Shown one piece after another: positions 31,953-42,910 of a DNA stretch of 64,000 nt. The notes beneath the pieces are model-generated. The model searched no databases and was not told the origin of the DNA. It saw nothing but the letters and a program-made list of their open reading frames with translations. Location of the stretch: assembly GCF_000264995.1 (NCBI RefSeq), contig NW_006767440.1:676787-740786 (forward strand). Reading direction: 5' to 3'. Position numbers and translations under genes: made by a program. Numbering within the stretch: the first letter of the stretch is position 1; every line of letters starts with the position of its first letter. Source of the stretch: Punctularia strigosozonata HHB-11173 SS5. Its lineage: Eukaryota > Basidiomycota > Agaricomycetes > Corticiales > Punctulariaceae.

Positions 31953-33824
31953 ATGACCATCCCGCGATGCTCAGCCCGACTCGTCGCCGGCGCGCGCGTC
32001 CGCGTTGCTCCTCGTAGACTGCCTCGAATTCTCTTCGGTCATCCTCACCCAAGTGTTCACCCGCCGGTCGCGCACCAGCAGCAACAGCGCACGCTCTTCA
32101 ACTTTTTCCGGCGCAAGCCGCAGGACGACGCGGCGAAGAAGGCGAAGGAGCCGGAGCCCGTGCTGAGTGAGGATGACCTCTTCCACCCGTTCTCCAAGTC
32201 GCCCTTCGCCGCCGTGCGCGAGCGCGGCGAGGTCATCCGCAAGCTCGCCGTTTGCCCCGTCTGCGTCAACCAGCATGCGGACTCGCACGCGCCAATCCAC
32301 GCGCAGCCTCGACACGTCGAATTCGAGTGCCCGGACTGTGGTTGGCCGACGCATTGCTCCGAGGAGCATTGGCATGAAGATGGCGAGCACGACAAGTACT
32401 GTGCGCGTTTGCGGGAGGTCAACGAGGATGATCATGACCTGCGCAGCGGGAGGAGGTTGATCGAGTTCGAGTTCCCAGGTGCGCGATATATCCTCGGGAC
32501 TCGATATGCTCTGCGCCATGTTGAAGCGTGTGCACTTGCTTTTTAGGTCCCCAGGACTCGGAAGCGGCGATCTCGTTCGCCAACTGGGATACGTTCTGGT
32601 ACACCCGAGGCTTTCCCTCCATGGACACCGAGCGGTCCCGAAGACACGCGAGCAAAGTACTCAGCTTCCCGATCACCATCGGCTCGGTTCTTCACCAATA
32701 CAGCTACCTCACGCTGAACAACCAGCGGCTTACTCCCGAAGGCAGCCGTTCCCTCGCAGGTCAGTTCCCCCGGCTCTTCACATGAACCTTGTAACTGACA
32801 ATGTGTTCTTATAGCCCTGAGGCAAACGCTTCACGTCCCACCAGGCACGCCCGAAACTGAGGAGCAGAACATCAACAAGCCGAAGGCGCGGATTTTCATT
32901 CTTGGGGCGCGGAAGGAGTCCTCGCTGCCTCCCCATGTTTGGGAACAGCTCTGCCTTCTCTTCCCCGCCGGGCTTGTTCACCTCTACTTCATCGGCCCAC
33001 AAGTCGCGCTGCCGCAACCGGTCACCGTACCCTTAAAGACGGCCACACCCGAAACCTCCGGCACGACCGACTCCACGACTTCGCCTCCAACCGAAAACCC
33101 GGCTGACCCCAAAGCCGACTCCTCGTCTCCTGCCTCTCCCTCCCAATCTGAGTCAACCTCTGTCACCAGCCCGAGCGACGATCAACCATCAAAACCCGCC
33201 TATACGCCGAACGTCTACACCCCACCGACGCCCGCGCCCATCCCGCGTCAACGCCGCACGCGCGACTCCCTCATCGAATACGGCGTCCCGTCCTACACCG
33301 TGCCCTACACCCCCCAGCTCTACATCTCCGGGCTTCAATCCACCTATCTCGACGTGCACCCCCAGCTCGCCGAATCGTACGACCCCTACACCGACGTCTT
33401 CTTCATCTTCCACCCGGGCTTCGGCTTCCCCTCGCCCACCGCGCCCCCAAAGCCCGACGGCACGCCGACCCTCCAAGTCGACGCCCCCGCCGAATGGGGC
33501 GGCGTCCTCCCCGCGCTGCTCCAGACCAAGTGCGCCATCTTCGTGACCGGGTTCAGCCCGGCCGACGTCGAGCGCGACGTGCGCGCGCTCGAGACCGCCG
33601 AGGGCGTCGCGGGCGAGTTCGACTGGGTGCTCACCCCGGGACCGAACGCGTTCGGCAGCGAGCGCTGGGAGGTGGCCGACTTCGACCCGCGCGTGATGGT
33701 CCGCTCGAATTGGGGGATATGGGGCATTCGCGGCAAGCGTACGGACGTCGTCGAGCGCCCCAGCTTTGCGAGCTTGTTCCTCGGTGCGCCGAAGGACGCG
33801 AAGAGCAGCGTTTACCGAAATTAG
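31953..33824 (+). CDS. MSS51: MSS51-like mitochondrial protein with MYND-type zinc ribbon
   Basis: In yeast Mss51 activates COX1 translation and binds newly made Cox1. The N-terminus MTIPRCSARLVAGARVRVAP is an Arg-rich presequence, followed by RTLFNFFRRKPQDDA and LFHPFSKSPFAAVRERGEVI. The zinc-binding part shows CPVCVNQHADSHAPIHAQP, ECPDCGWPTHCSEEHW and HDKYCARLREVNEDDHDLRS. After a short intron comes ISFANWDTFWYTRGFPSMDT (family-typical), LSFPITIGSVLHQYSYLTLN, then ARIFILGARKESSLPPHVWE. A Ser/Thr/Pro insert (about 33010-33200) precedes LYISGLQSTYLDVHPQLAES, VFFIFHPGFGFP, CAIFVTGFSPADVERDV and a stop at 33824. Three exons. The start at 31953 gives a sound presequence; the frame is open further upstream to 31848. 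Confidence 0.9.
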
Positions 33825-35244
33825 AGCTCGGGGGAGAGGTTAAATATATGTGCTCAAGTATCCTCAAGTATCTTATCACCGGCGACTGTTATACATGGGT
33901 TGTCTCAATCGCGGTAGATCCCATAGCTATGGTTCTCCGAGTAATACGAGAATGGATGTATCTTCCCACTCTTCTGAGCGAGCTGAGTGGTGTAGTGGGC
34001 TCTGCGTCATGCAACAACTCAAGTGGATAACTAGACGGTGAATCTGCCAAGAAGGAACGTGCAACGCAGAGACGAGCATGACGGCAACTCTGTCCGCACA
34101 TTTCTAATATAGGCTAGTTCACGCAAGTTGTACGAGCCAACAGCGGACTCAGTAAGCAACGTGTGGCTTATGAAATATCCTTGTATGCGGAAACGTCGGA
34201 GAGGAGCGCACTAGTACTGGTCACAACGTGCATATCAGGCCCTCAGAAGAAGCTGCTGCGAATGTTCAAGACTGCCACATGATTGATGTCAGATTTATGG
34301 CGTGGTCCGAGAACCACCTATGATGGCGGATGGTCCTCGTCGTTTTGTAGATTCTGATATTTCTGGAAAACAGTCTGAGCCAACGCTTGTTACATGCATG
34401 AAAGGCCGGCGGCTTGACGAACCTGATCCAACAACCCCCCTCCTCGTTCCATTTCAGTAATTCCGAGGTGTCCTCGTTTTCGCCAGCTTCTTATCCGACT
34501 CGTGTAGGAGTTATATCCTCCGTATGGATCTGCGGTCCTTAGATATGAGCATATAAGCCATGATGGGACTACAACACTGGTGATAGAGCGCTGAATTTAC
34601 GTCAGAACATCCGCTCGGCGTGTCCACATCCCATGTCCAGGCGGCGCATGATGATGTAGAAAGCAGTCTATGGCTTCATTGCCGCAATGTTCAAGAGATA
34701 AGGTGAGAGCTGCGCGCAAGGTGAAACGGCGAAGACGCGGTGAATAACGGCAGAATCAGGAGGTTTACGCCACCAACGCATTCACGGGCGCTAATCTGCG
34801 TGTTCTTCTTCTCAACCACGATTAGACACAAACCTCGCGGAGCATCGCTATGTACTCGCACTGACACACGAACTTCGTCGCAAAAAAGGACTTGGCCTGT
34901 CCTGCCTCCGCATTCGCTGGATAGCTGCCACGCTTGATAGGGCTCTTTCGCCCATTCTCGTATGAATGAGCATGTTCATTCGTGCACGTCAAGTTTGTTC
35001 GTCGGACTGGTAGGTGCCAATCTAAGGACGTTCTGGCCTTCTATCCCGCACTTGGTGCGACAACCCGCGATGCATGTGCGGTTTATATTGAACCTTGATG
35101 AGAATCTTCCACGTCGACCGGCCTCATGTTCCACATGTTGCCCGCATTTGCTCCATGGAACGGAACCTTTAGCCAACTACAAGTACCCGTGCTCGGCGTT
35201 ACTCTTCCTTGCACCAATATCCCGATCTCAGAACGTCCTGAGCG
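33825..35244. other. Gene-poor intergenic stretch
   Basis: 1.4 kb with only short unconvincing frames and no recognisable repeats or RNA genes. It is less GC-rich than the flanking genes. It should include the promoter of the lipase-WD40 gene. Confidence 0.5.
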
Positions 35245-38200
35245 ATGCCCTCCGCTAACGACGACGATACGGCCTCAACGGCGCCCTTGGTCTCTCCATC
35301 TCACGAGAGTCTGGTCGGTGCATATGCTGAAGGTTCGAATATCGGCACACATGCGCCAACGTCTTCCGGACCCGAACCGGCTGCCAGAGGGCCAGACAAA
35401 GCGAAGCAACAGCAATTGCCGAAGGACCCGCCGCCGTGCGCGTGCAAACACGACGCTAGAAATCTCGTAGTTTGCATAGATGGAACAGCCAATCAGTTCA
35501 GCGAGAAGGTGAGCGCACGTCGAACCTCTCCCCGTGCAGACGTTCAACATCAAAACATACACTACAGAACACCAATGTCGTCGAGCTCTACAGCCGCTTG
35601 ATCAAGGACGATGACCAGCAGCTTACGTACTACAACAGCGGGATCGGAACATACGCAAGGGAAACTAAGACTTTCAAGTATTGGAGACAGGCCATCGACC
35701 ACACCGTCGACATGGCGATCGCATGGTGGGTCGTACCAATACCTTTCGCATACATCCTAACGATGAGTTCGCTTCGCAGGAACTTCAAGAAGATCGTCCT
35801 TGATGCATACCAATGGCTCTCGGAAAATTACAAACCAGGAGATCGTATCTTCCTTTTCGGTTCGTCGTCTACACCAACGGCGTCAGCGTCAATCTGATCC
35901 CGTGCAGGGTTCTCGCGAGGAGCGTATCAAGTGCGGGTCATTGCGGCAATGATAGAGATGGTACGGTGTTCCGCGGTCGATTCACAAGTGTTCTGACGGG
36001 CGCCGGACCAACCAGGTTGGTTTACTTCACAAGGGAAACAACGGCCAAATAGAATTGTAAGTGCTACAAACGTCCTTGATATCCCTCCTTACCGTACCGC
36101 AGTGCGTACGAACTATACATGGCGACTACCGCTCTGTTAAGGCGCATCTCCGGGTTGCCACCTGCCCCACGCGATCCAGAGGTCAATCAGAACACGTCCG
36201 ACGTGAACACGAAGGTTGACGCCAATCGGAGCATAACGTCATGGTTCCGGCGCAAAATACTTCGGAAACCTTCGGTCATACCGGACCCAGCACCACGACA
36301 GCAGGAGCCGGAGGCACCGCCCTTGGCGGTGCTCCAGCGCGATGAGCCGGACCATGGACGAACGTCCAAGTCATCCAAGCCCGTAAAGTCCCGTGAGGGC
36401 AAGGGCAAGGGCAAGGCTGATCCCCTGGAGCTGAGTGACCGGTTCAAGCGTACACTATGCAGACCGAATGTGAAGGTTCATTTCGTTGGTGCCTGGTGAG
36501 CCATTATCGACCGTGATTCGGTGCGGTGTCGATAAAACATCAACAGGGATACTGTCTCGTCGATCGGAGTGGCTCGTGGGCCAAGCCTTCCAGAGACTAC
36601 CATGGGAATGAAACATGTCTGCGTCTTTCGACACGCCCTCGCACTTGACGAAGTCCGAGTCAAGTTCTTACCGGAATACGCAAACGGAGGAGCTGGACCA
36701 CGTACATCCGGCGATGACAAGAACTCGGACGCCCGGGGCAACGTTAAAGAGGTTTGGTTCGCTGGTTCCCATTCGGATATGTGAGTCGGGCAGGACATAC
36801 GCGCTCTTGACCTCAACTAAACAGACAATCAGTGGCGGCGGCAGCACACTTAACATCAACCTTGATCGATTCGGTCCGGCTTTGCGCTGGATGACATACG
36901 AGGCTTTGCGCGAAGGGCTCCGTATGACAGACTTCCGGGGCGACTGGTATCAACTCGAGCCGACAGATTCCATGAAGTGGTTTTGGAGGATCTTCGAGTA
37001 TCTGCCCTTCAAGCGGCTGTCTTACGACCCGACCAAGCACAACGAGCATACTTGCTATAGGTTGGTGTCATACTCAACAATCGTAGCTTTCACCCTTCGC
37101 TAAACATGACGCGCCCCTATGATGTAGGCCTCACCGGTCAGCACCTCGTCAGATCATGGACGGGCAGCTAATCCACGAGTCTGTGCTGCAACCTCCCCCC
37201 GATCGGGAAGTTTCCACCATGCTCGAATCCAGGAATCTCTCCAAGCGGAGTGCGCGGCTGCCACCAGAGCTAAGCTGGGACGATATAATTGCAGGCCAGC
37301 GAGTCGAACGTGATCCCTTTATGGCGACGGAGAAGCTAGTGAAGGACGTCCTCGGCGGGAAGCTCTCCGAACACGACCGTCATGTGCTCATCACTCAGTC
37401 TTCGTCCGGTCAGTGGCTGATCTCCTGTCCACCCGTCCAATGTGTAACCGCGTTTTCAGGCGTTGGCAAGCAGTCGATAAAGGACTATGCTGATGCGACC
37501 GAACTCTTGAATGCTATGGAAGCGCTCAACTTCGCCGCTGCAGATGAGCAAGAACAGAGGAATGGGCGGATCATCGACTTCTTGATCGTTCTTAGGGCAT
37601 TTGAAGATTTGAATGACGTGGATAACGTCTGGCTCTTCCGTAATGCAGAGGAAGCTTGGATGCGCACAGCCATAGGCCAGCTATCCACTGTACAGCCAAC
37701 CATCCTTCAGCCAGCTCTTGATGAACTTAAACAGTTGTTCCGCGCCAGAACAGCGAAGCTCCTGCATCACCTCATGCATGGCCCGCGATGGTCTCATGCG
37801 GGTAGATTGCTCGACACTGTCATGGAGGCTGGTTCGTCACTCATTTACTACTGCACTATGGCGTGTGCTTATCTTCCGTAGACATTGGCAAAAGCACGGT
37901 TACAGATGTTGCCGACGCATCGGCGCTACTCAAAGGGCTGGAAGTCGTACTGGTCAACACAGATTCGGAATACCGTGCAACGCGCATTACGGGGTTGCTG
38001 ATCGTTCTGGCATCATTGCCTACGTTACCTGGAGGCACGGAGCAATACTGGGAGAGCAAACTTGCGGAGCTGCTGCTCATAGTCGATTGGCATCGACCTG
38101 TGGCCCACCTAGCCATGGATCGGATTATCCGCCCGTTCTGTGACAGAGCTCCAAAGATCGTGGAAGATCTGGTCAAGAGGCAGCTTTCAGCAAAAGAGCG

Positions 38201-40701
38201 TGGCGTCCTTGACGCGCTATTATACACAGGTGGGCTCGGACTTCTTTCAACCTGGATCGTCCGGCTGATCCTCGGCTTCCGCAGAGTCTGGTAGGCAGTC
38301 GATCGCAAGTTGTAATCAAGTTCCGCAGTTCCTTAATACGCTGAAGCTCGTGCTAAACGATGATACCATGGTATTGGATTTGCGGAGGAGCCGCATCACA
38401 GACCTGGTGGTGGCTCTTTGCGCAGCAAGCTCGTTCTCCCCCTCAGAGGCCTTGCCTGAACGTCTGTTCATCGCGGCCTTGTCACATGTCGATGCAGCAA
38501 GACTGGTGTTTACCAAGACCAAGGATCAAATCATGCAAGATTTGTGTGATACGGCCGGCAACGTATTAGTCAACCTCGTAGATACCGGGTTATCGAAGAC
38601 AGATCGCGCCGTCCTGACTGGATTACCAGCATCAGGTCAGTCAGCTTCCAATGCGCGTCGAATAAGGTGAATGCTGAATGTGTGCAGACTTCGGCAAGCT
38701 GAAAAGAAGCACGGTGGTGATCGTATCTAGGCTGCTCGAATCTCTTGAAGGGCAACCAGGCGGCAACGTCAATCTCGAACGGGAGCTGCGGCAGGCACGC
38801 GTGACCGGTATAATACTGCTTCTTGGCACGTTCTCCTCGTTACCGATAGGCGCCAGACAATACCGGGAACGTATTTTGAAGGAACTGCTGTCCTGTGTCG
38901 ATCAGGAACAATCAGGAACTCGCGAGGCTGTGGATCGAATAATGAAGATATTCGTTGGCAGTAAGTATCGCTACGCGATGTTCACTTGTTGTATTCCTCA
39001 AATGGGTTTATGTAGGACTGCAGAAAGTGATCAGGGCTAGTGACATGTTCCGGCCGGTTGTTTCCGTTTCCTTCTCTCCCAATGGTGCACGCATTGCCTC
39101 TGCGGGCCACGCACTCGACGGAATCCGTATATGGAACGCGGAGACCGGAAAGGAAATCCTAATGCCATTACTGGGGCACGCGGACTACGTCAACTCTGTC
39201 GCATTTTCCCCAGACGGAAAGCGTCTTGCCTCGGGCTCGTATGACAGAACCGTCCGACTGTGGGACGTGAGACGGGCCAGCAGATCGGGGNNNNNNNNNN
39301 NNNNNNNNNNNNNNNNNNNNNNNNNNNNNNNNNNNNNNNNNNNNNNNNNNNNNNNNNNNNNNNNNNNNNNNNNNNNNNNNNNNNNNNNNNNNNNNNNNNN
39401 NNNNNNNNNNNNNNNNNNNNNNNNNNNNNNNNNNNNNNNNNNNNNNNNNNNNNNNNNNNNNNNNNNNNNNNNNNNNNNNNNNNNNNNNNNNNNNNNNNNN
39501 NNNNNNNNNNNNNNNNNNNNNNNNNNNNNNNNNNNNNNNNNNNNNNNNNNNNNNNNNNNNNNNNNNNNNNNNNNNNNNNNNNNNNNNNNNNNNNNNNNNN
39601 NNNNNNNNNNNNNNNNNNNNNNNNNNNNNNNNNNNNNNNNNNNNNNNNNNNNNNNNNNNNNNNNNNNNNNNNNNNNNNNNNNNNNNNNNNNNNNNNNNNN
39701 NNNNNNNNNNNNNNNNNNNNNNNNNNNNNNNNNNNNNNNNNNNNNNNNNNNNNNNNNNNNNNNNNNNNNNNNNNNNNNNNNNNNNNNNNNNNNNNNNNNN
39801 NNNNNNNNNNNNNNNNNNNNNNNNNATGTTCCGGCCGGTTGTTTCCGTTTCCTTCTCTCCCAATGGTGCACGCATTGCCTCTGCGGGCCACGCACTCGAC
39901 GGAATCCGTATATGGAACGCGGAGACCGGAAAGGAAATCCTAATGCCATTACTGGGGCACGCGGACTACGTCAACTCTGTCGCATTTTCCCCAGACGGAA
40001 AGCGTCTTGCCTCGGGCTCGTATGACAGAACCGTCCGACTGTGGGACGTGGAGACGGGGCAGCAGATCGGGGAGCCGCTCCGAGGGCATACAGGCAGTGT
40101 GAACAGTGTCGCCTTCTCACCCGACGGCAGACGCATCGTCTCGGGCTCAGGCGACGGTACACTCCGACTTTGGGATGCGCAGACGGGACAGGCTATCGGC
40201 GACCCTTTGCGAGGTCATGACGTCACGAGCGTCGCATTTTCACCCGCTGGGGATCGCATCGCCTCTGGATCCGACAACCACACGATCCGACTCTGGGACG
40301 CCGGGACAGGGAAACCAGTCGGGGATCCGTTTCGAGGCCACGATGACTGGGTCCGATCAGTCGCATATTCTCCTGATGGCGCGCGCATCGTCTCAGGGTC
40401 CGACGACCGCACAATCCGGATCTGGGACGTGCAGACGAGAAAGACGGTGTTGGAGCCATTGCAAGGGCACACAGGCTGGGTCCGCTCCGTGGCATTCTCG
40501 CCGGATGGCAAGTACATCGTCTCCGGCTCCGACGATGGCACCATCCGGATATGGGACGCGCAGACGGGACAGACGGTGGTGGGGCCGTTGGAAGCGCATG
40601 ATGGTAGGGTCTGGTCCGTTGCATACTCCCCGGACGGCAAGAACGTTCTCTCGAGCGGCGACGACGGTCTGGTGAAGGTGTGGGACGCGGAAGTTCTTTA
40701 G
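35245..40701 (+). CDS. Tle1-like (DUF2235) lipase fused to exon-repeat region and WD40 propeller
   Basis: Architecture: alpha/beta hydrolase, helical repeats, propeller. The Tle1-like core has NLVVCIDGTANQFSEK, NTNVVELYSRL and YYNSGIGTYA. The nucleophile elbow DRIFLFGFSRGAYQVRVIAA (Ser) is joined across an intron; VKVHFVGAWDTVSSIG gives the Asp; VWFAGSHSD, intron, IGGG gives the His. So the catalytic triad is complete. A basic linker (KSREGKGKGKA) lies inside. Four tandem phase-1 exon repeats follow (37460-38960), then seven WD40 blades with SVAFSPDG...SGSxDxTxRLWD consensus, ending at TAG 40699-40701. In bacteria Tle1 enzymes are phospholipase effectors; in fungi such enzyme-repeat-WD40 layouts recall NLR-like proteins, but no NACHT or NB-ARC motif is seen. 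An N gap with a duplicated contig end lies in the propeller, so the model there is artificial. The biological role is unknown; a defence or allorecognition role is inference. Confidence 0.85.
37460..38960 (+). repeat. Four tandem phase-1 exon repeats of about 91-124 codons
   Basis: Exons at 37460-37831, 37882-38229, 38285-38635 and 38688-38960 (372, 348, 351 and 273 nt, all multiples of 3) are each bounded by phase-1 introns. They begin GVGKQSIKDY, DIGKSTVTDV, ESGRQSIASC and DFGKLKRSTV, followed by LLxxxE and a conserved helix [RQ]xx[RG]I[TI][DG][FL][LI][IV]VL. The fourth is shorter. This points to tandem exon duplication making a helical solenoid-like linker. Confidence 0.85.
39045..39290 (+). 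repeat. Contig-end duplicate of 39826-40072, probably an assembly artefact
   Basis: The sequence from ATGTTCCGGCCGG is the same as that directly after the N gap, except for one-base indels and changes in the last 20-30 bases beside the gap (GACGTGAGACGGGCC against GACGTGGAGACGGGGC). The right contig starts exactly at the first duplicated base and alone encodes seven blades. So these are two ends of one locus left unmerged. Confidence 0.75.
39291..39825. other. Assembly gap (535 N)
   Basis: Run of N inside the WD40 region. Given the duplicated flanks, the true gap size is probably zero or negative. Confidence 0.95.
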
Positions 40702-41279
40702 GGCAACACATCGTGCATGGAGAGGGTTTTGAGGTGTGTGTATGCGCTCACTGCCGCCGGACCATCCTGAGTAGTCCACAGGTATGAAATATGTACACTC
40801 GAGGATGACGCCAATGAGACGCGTTTGGAGTTACGATTACCATACACATTCATCAAAGACAGAGGTTGGCTTCCGGCGACCCGGAGCAATGCGATGCGTC
40901 GTAGGACAGTACGCGTCGCAGGCATCAACAGGTTCCACGTCCGGGATCCGGCAATTTATGCTAGATAATGGGCGACGATGTCAAGTCGTCCAGTCGGTGT
41001 GTCAGAGCCAGGAACCGCGAGCGCACGTCGGATGAGATTCATGATATCCTCCGACAAATGTTTGCCGGTATTCTGAAGACATCTTCTCCACGCGCTGTTG
41101 CTAGCCCGCTCGCCTCTGTGCATCAACGCGAGCGTAGACGTGACGTCTCTCCCAGACACGCGTCCGAGTCGATGCACTTCTCATGGTGGCAATCTGTTTA
41201 ACAACATGACCATGCATATGTTTATATGCAGGACTAACATATTCCTCTCCAACCTGATGTCATATCACAGTTTACAACC
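40702..41279. other. Intergenic, nothing recognised
   Basis: 578 bp between the convergent lipase-WD40 and alpha/beta hydrolase genes. I see only short frames and no repeats. Confidence 0.45.
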
Positions 41280-42327
41280 CTACAAAGCGCCTGCAAGAAA
41301 CTCTACCGCCCTCGCGTACGCCTCCTCCGTCCCAGACGCCAACGCGCTGAAGTCATCCTTGTTAAACAGCACGTGTTCCGCATCCGGCACCGTGATCAGT
41401 TCATTCCTAACCCCAGCCTCGCCCAGTATCTTCTTGAGGTTCTCGCTGTCGCCGAGCGGGACCGCCGTGTCCGCCGTGCCGTGCACCGTGATCACGGGCG
41501 GAAGCCCGCGCGCGTGCAGCAGCGGGAACAACGGCCGGTCCTTTCCTCCAGCGTGTCGGCTCGTGCTTCGGGGGTAGGGAGCGCGGCGAGCTTCGCACTG
41601 AACCCCGGGCGGCCCACGAGGTGGTCCGGGATGGTGCCCTCCTGGATGCCGTGCAACATCAAGACCTCACGCCCGTCGGCGCACACGAAGGTAGGCGCGC
41701 GCACGGGCGAACCCGACGACGGCGGCGCGCGGAGGAGTTGCTCCAGCCCGGGGAAGGAAGCGTAGAAGCCGCCGAAGAAGCGGAGGCCCTCCGGGTGCGG
41801 GTGCAGGTAATGGTCGTTCAGGAGGTCGATCATGCCGAAGAGGTTGAACACCGCTTCCGGCTTGGGCGAGGCGTGCAGGGCATATTGGATCGCCACGTAG
41901 CCGCCTGCGGAGCCGCCGGAGATGAGGGTTGCGCCGGAGGGTGCGAGACCCGCGGGGAGGGCGGCACGGAAGGCGTCCGAGGCGAGGAAGGACGAGAGAG
42001 CGCGGACGTCGGCGATCTCGTCGTGTCCGGTGCAGGGTACCAGAAGGCGGTAATCGGCGGAGACGAAGATCCAGCCGCGCTTATGGGCGGCATCTGCGCG
42101 AAACGCATCAACTTGACGTGTTTTGAGGGCGTGAAAAGAGCGCATGAGGGCTCACCGAGGAGCCATGCGGGGAACATGTCGTCGTCGCGAGAGCCGCAGA
42201 ACAGGGCGCCGCCGTGGAACCAGATCAGGATGGGGGCAGAGCCCGTCGCATCTGGGGCATAGAGGTCGAGCTTGACGTCGAGGCCGTCGACGTGCAAGTA
42301 TGTGAGCGTTTTCGGAGAGGACGACAT
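41280..42327 (-). CDS. Alpha/beta hydrolase (hormone-sensitive-lipase-like esterase), with an apparent frameshift
   Basis: Serine esterase. It starts MSSSPKTLTYLHVDGLDVKL, then ILIWFHGGALFCGSRDDD with the HGG oxyanion motif, an intron, RGWIFVSADYRLLVPCTGHD, the nucleophile elbow TLISGGSAGGYVAIQYALHA, and FNLFGMIDLLNDHYL. The C-terminal part has PVITVHGTADTAVPLGDSEN (acid residue) and ITVPDAEHVLFNKDDF (His). All three catalytic residues are visible. Near 41541 the frame changes between DTLEER and RPLFPLLHARG without a possible intron, so one base seems missing. This is either a sequencing error or a recent loss-of-function change. Length otherwise normal (about 330 aa). Substrate unknown. Confidence 0.8.
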
Positions 42328-42910
42328 AGCTGTTGGCGGATCGACGAGGGTCGACGGAGTGATATATACCCTGTGCAGTGTACGGTGTCGTTCGTTGCTT
42401 CGGAATTATCTCAGGGCACGCCATATGCGTTTGTAAGTCCATGGAGATGCTGAGAAAGCAACAGCGGGGTGGCAGCCCGGAACCTGTGGACGAAGGTGAT
42501 TGGTAACGTTATCAGATACTACTCGCGACTACTGCATACCTCTCGTCGGGATGAGCTCGCCGTGTAAGTACGTGTCTTTGTGTGTGTTGACCGGACGCGG
42601 GTTCTGGCAGTCTGCGAGCTCTGCGCGCCTCCGAAGTGTGACACTGACAGGTCAGATAGGGCCAGATAGCCAGCTGACCGTCATGGTCTACTCATACCTT
42701 GAGCATCTTCAGCGTCTTCCTGTATCCGTGTCAGTCGACGCTTATTTGGCCAATCGTGCAATTGCACTTGCCCCTCAAGAGTATACATACTGAGAGGGTC
42801 CAGCTCTAGAGGTGAGTTGAATCTTGCACATATATTCACCGTGTCCCGCGGAGCAGGCCTGCAGGGGAGCAGCGTACTGATTGTATCGCATAATCAGTCC
42901 ATCATGCATC
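42328..42910. other. Divergent intergenic region
   Basis: 583 bp between the hydrolase start (minus) and the F-box-like gene (plus). A TATATACC lies about 30 bp upstream of the hydrolase ATG and could be its TATA box. Nothing else recognised. Confidence 0.4.

Noticed and set aside
35245-37100. Tle1-like domain as bacterial contamination or a type VI secretion effector
   Set aside because: The gene has many short spliceosomal introns, is joined to WD40 exons and sits among fungal genes, so it is a eukaryotic gene of the same fold.
38281-38340. Stop codon between repeats 2 and 3 of the lipase-WD40 gene as a disruption
   Set aside because: Using the acceptor at 38284 instead of the one at 38304 keeps the frame and restores the repeat consensus.
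39045-40072. The flanks of the N gap as genuine recent WD40 duplication
   Set aside because: The duplicate starts exactly at the contig edge, differs only by indels near the gap, and the right contig already has seven blades.
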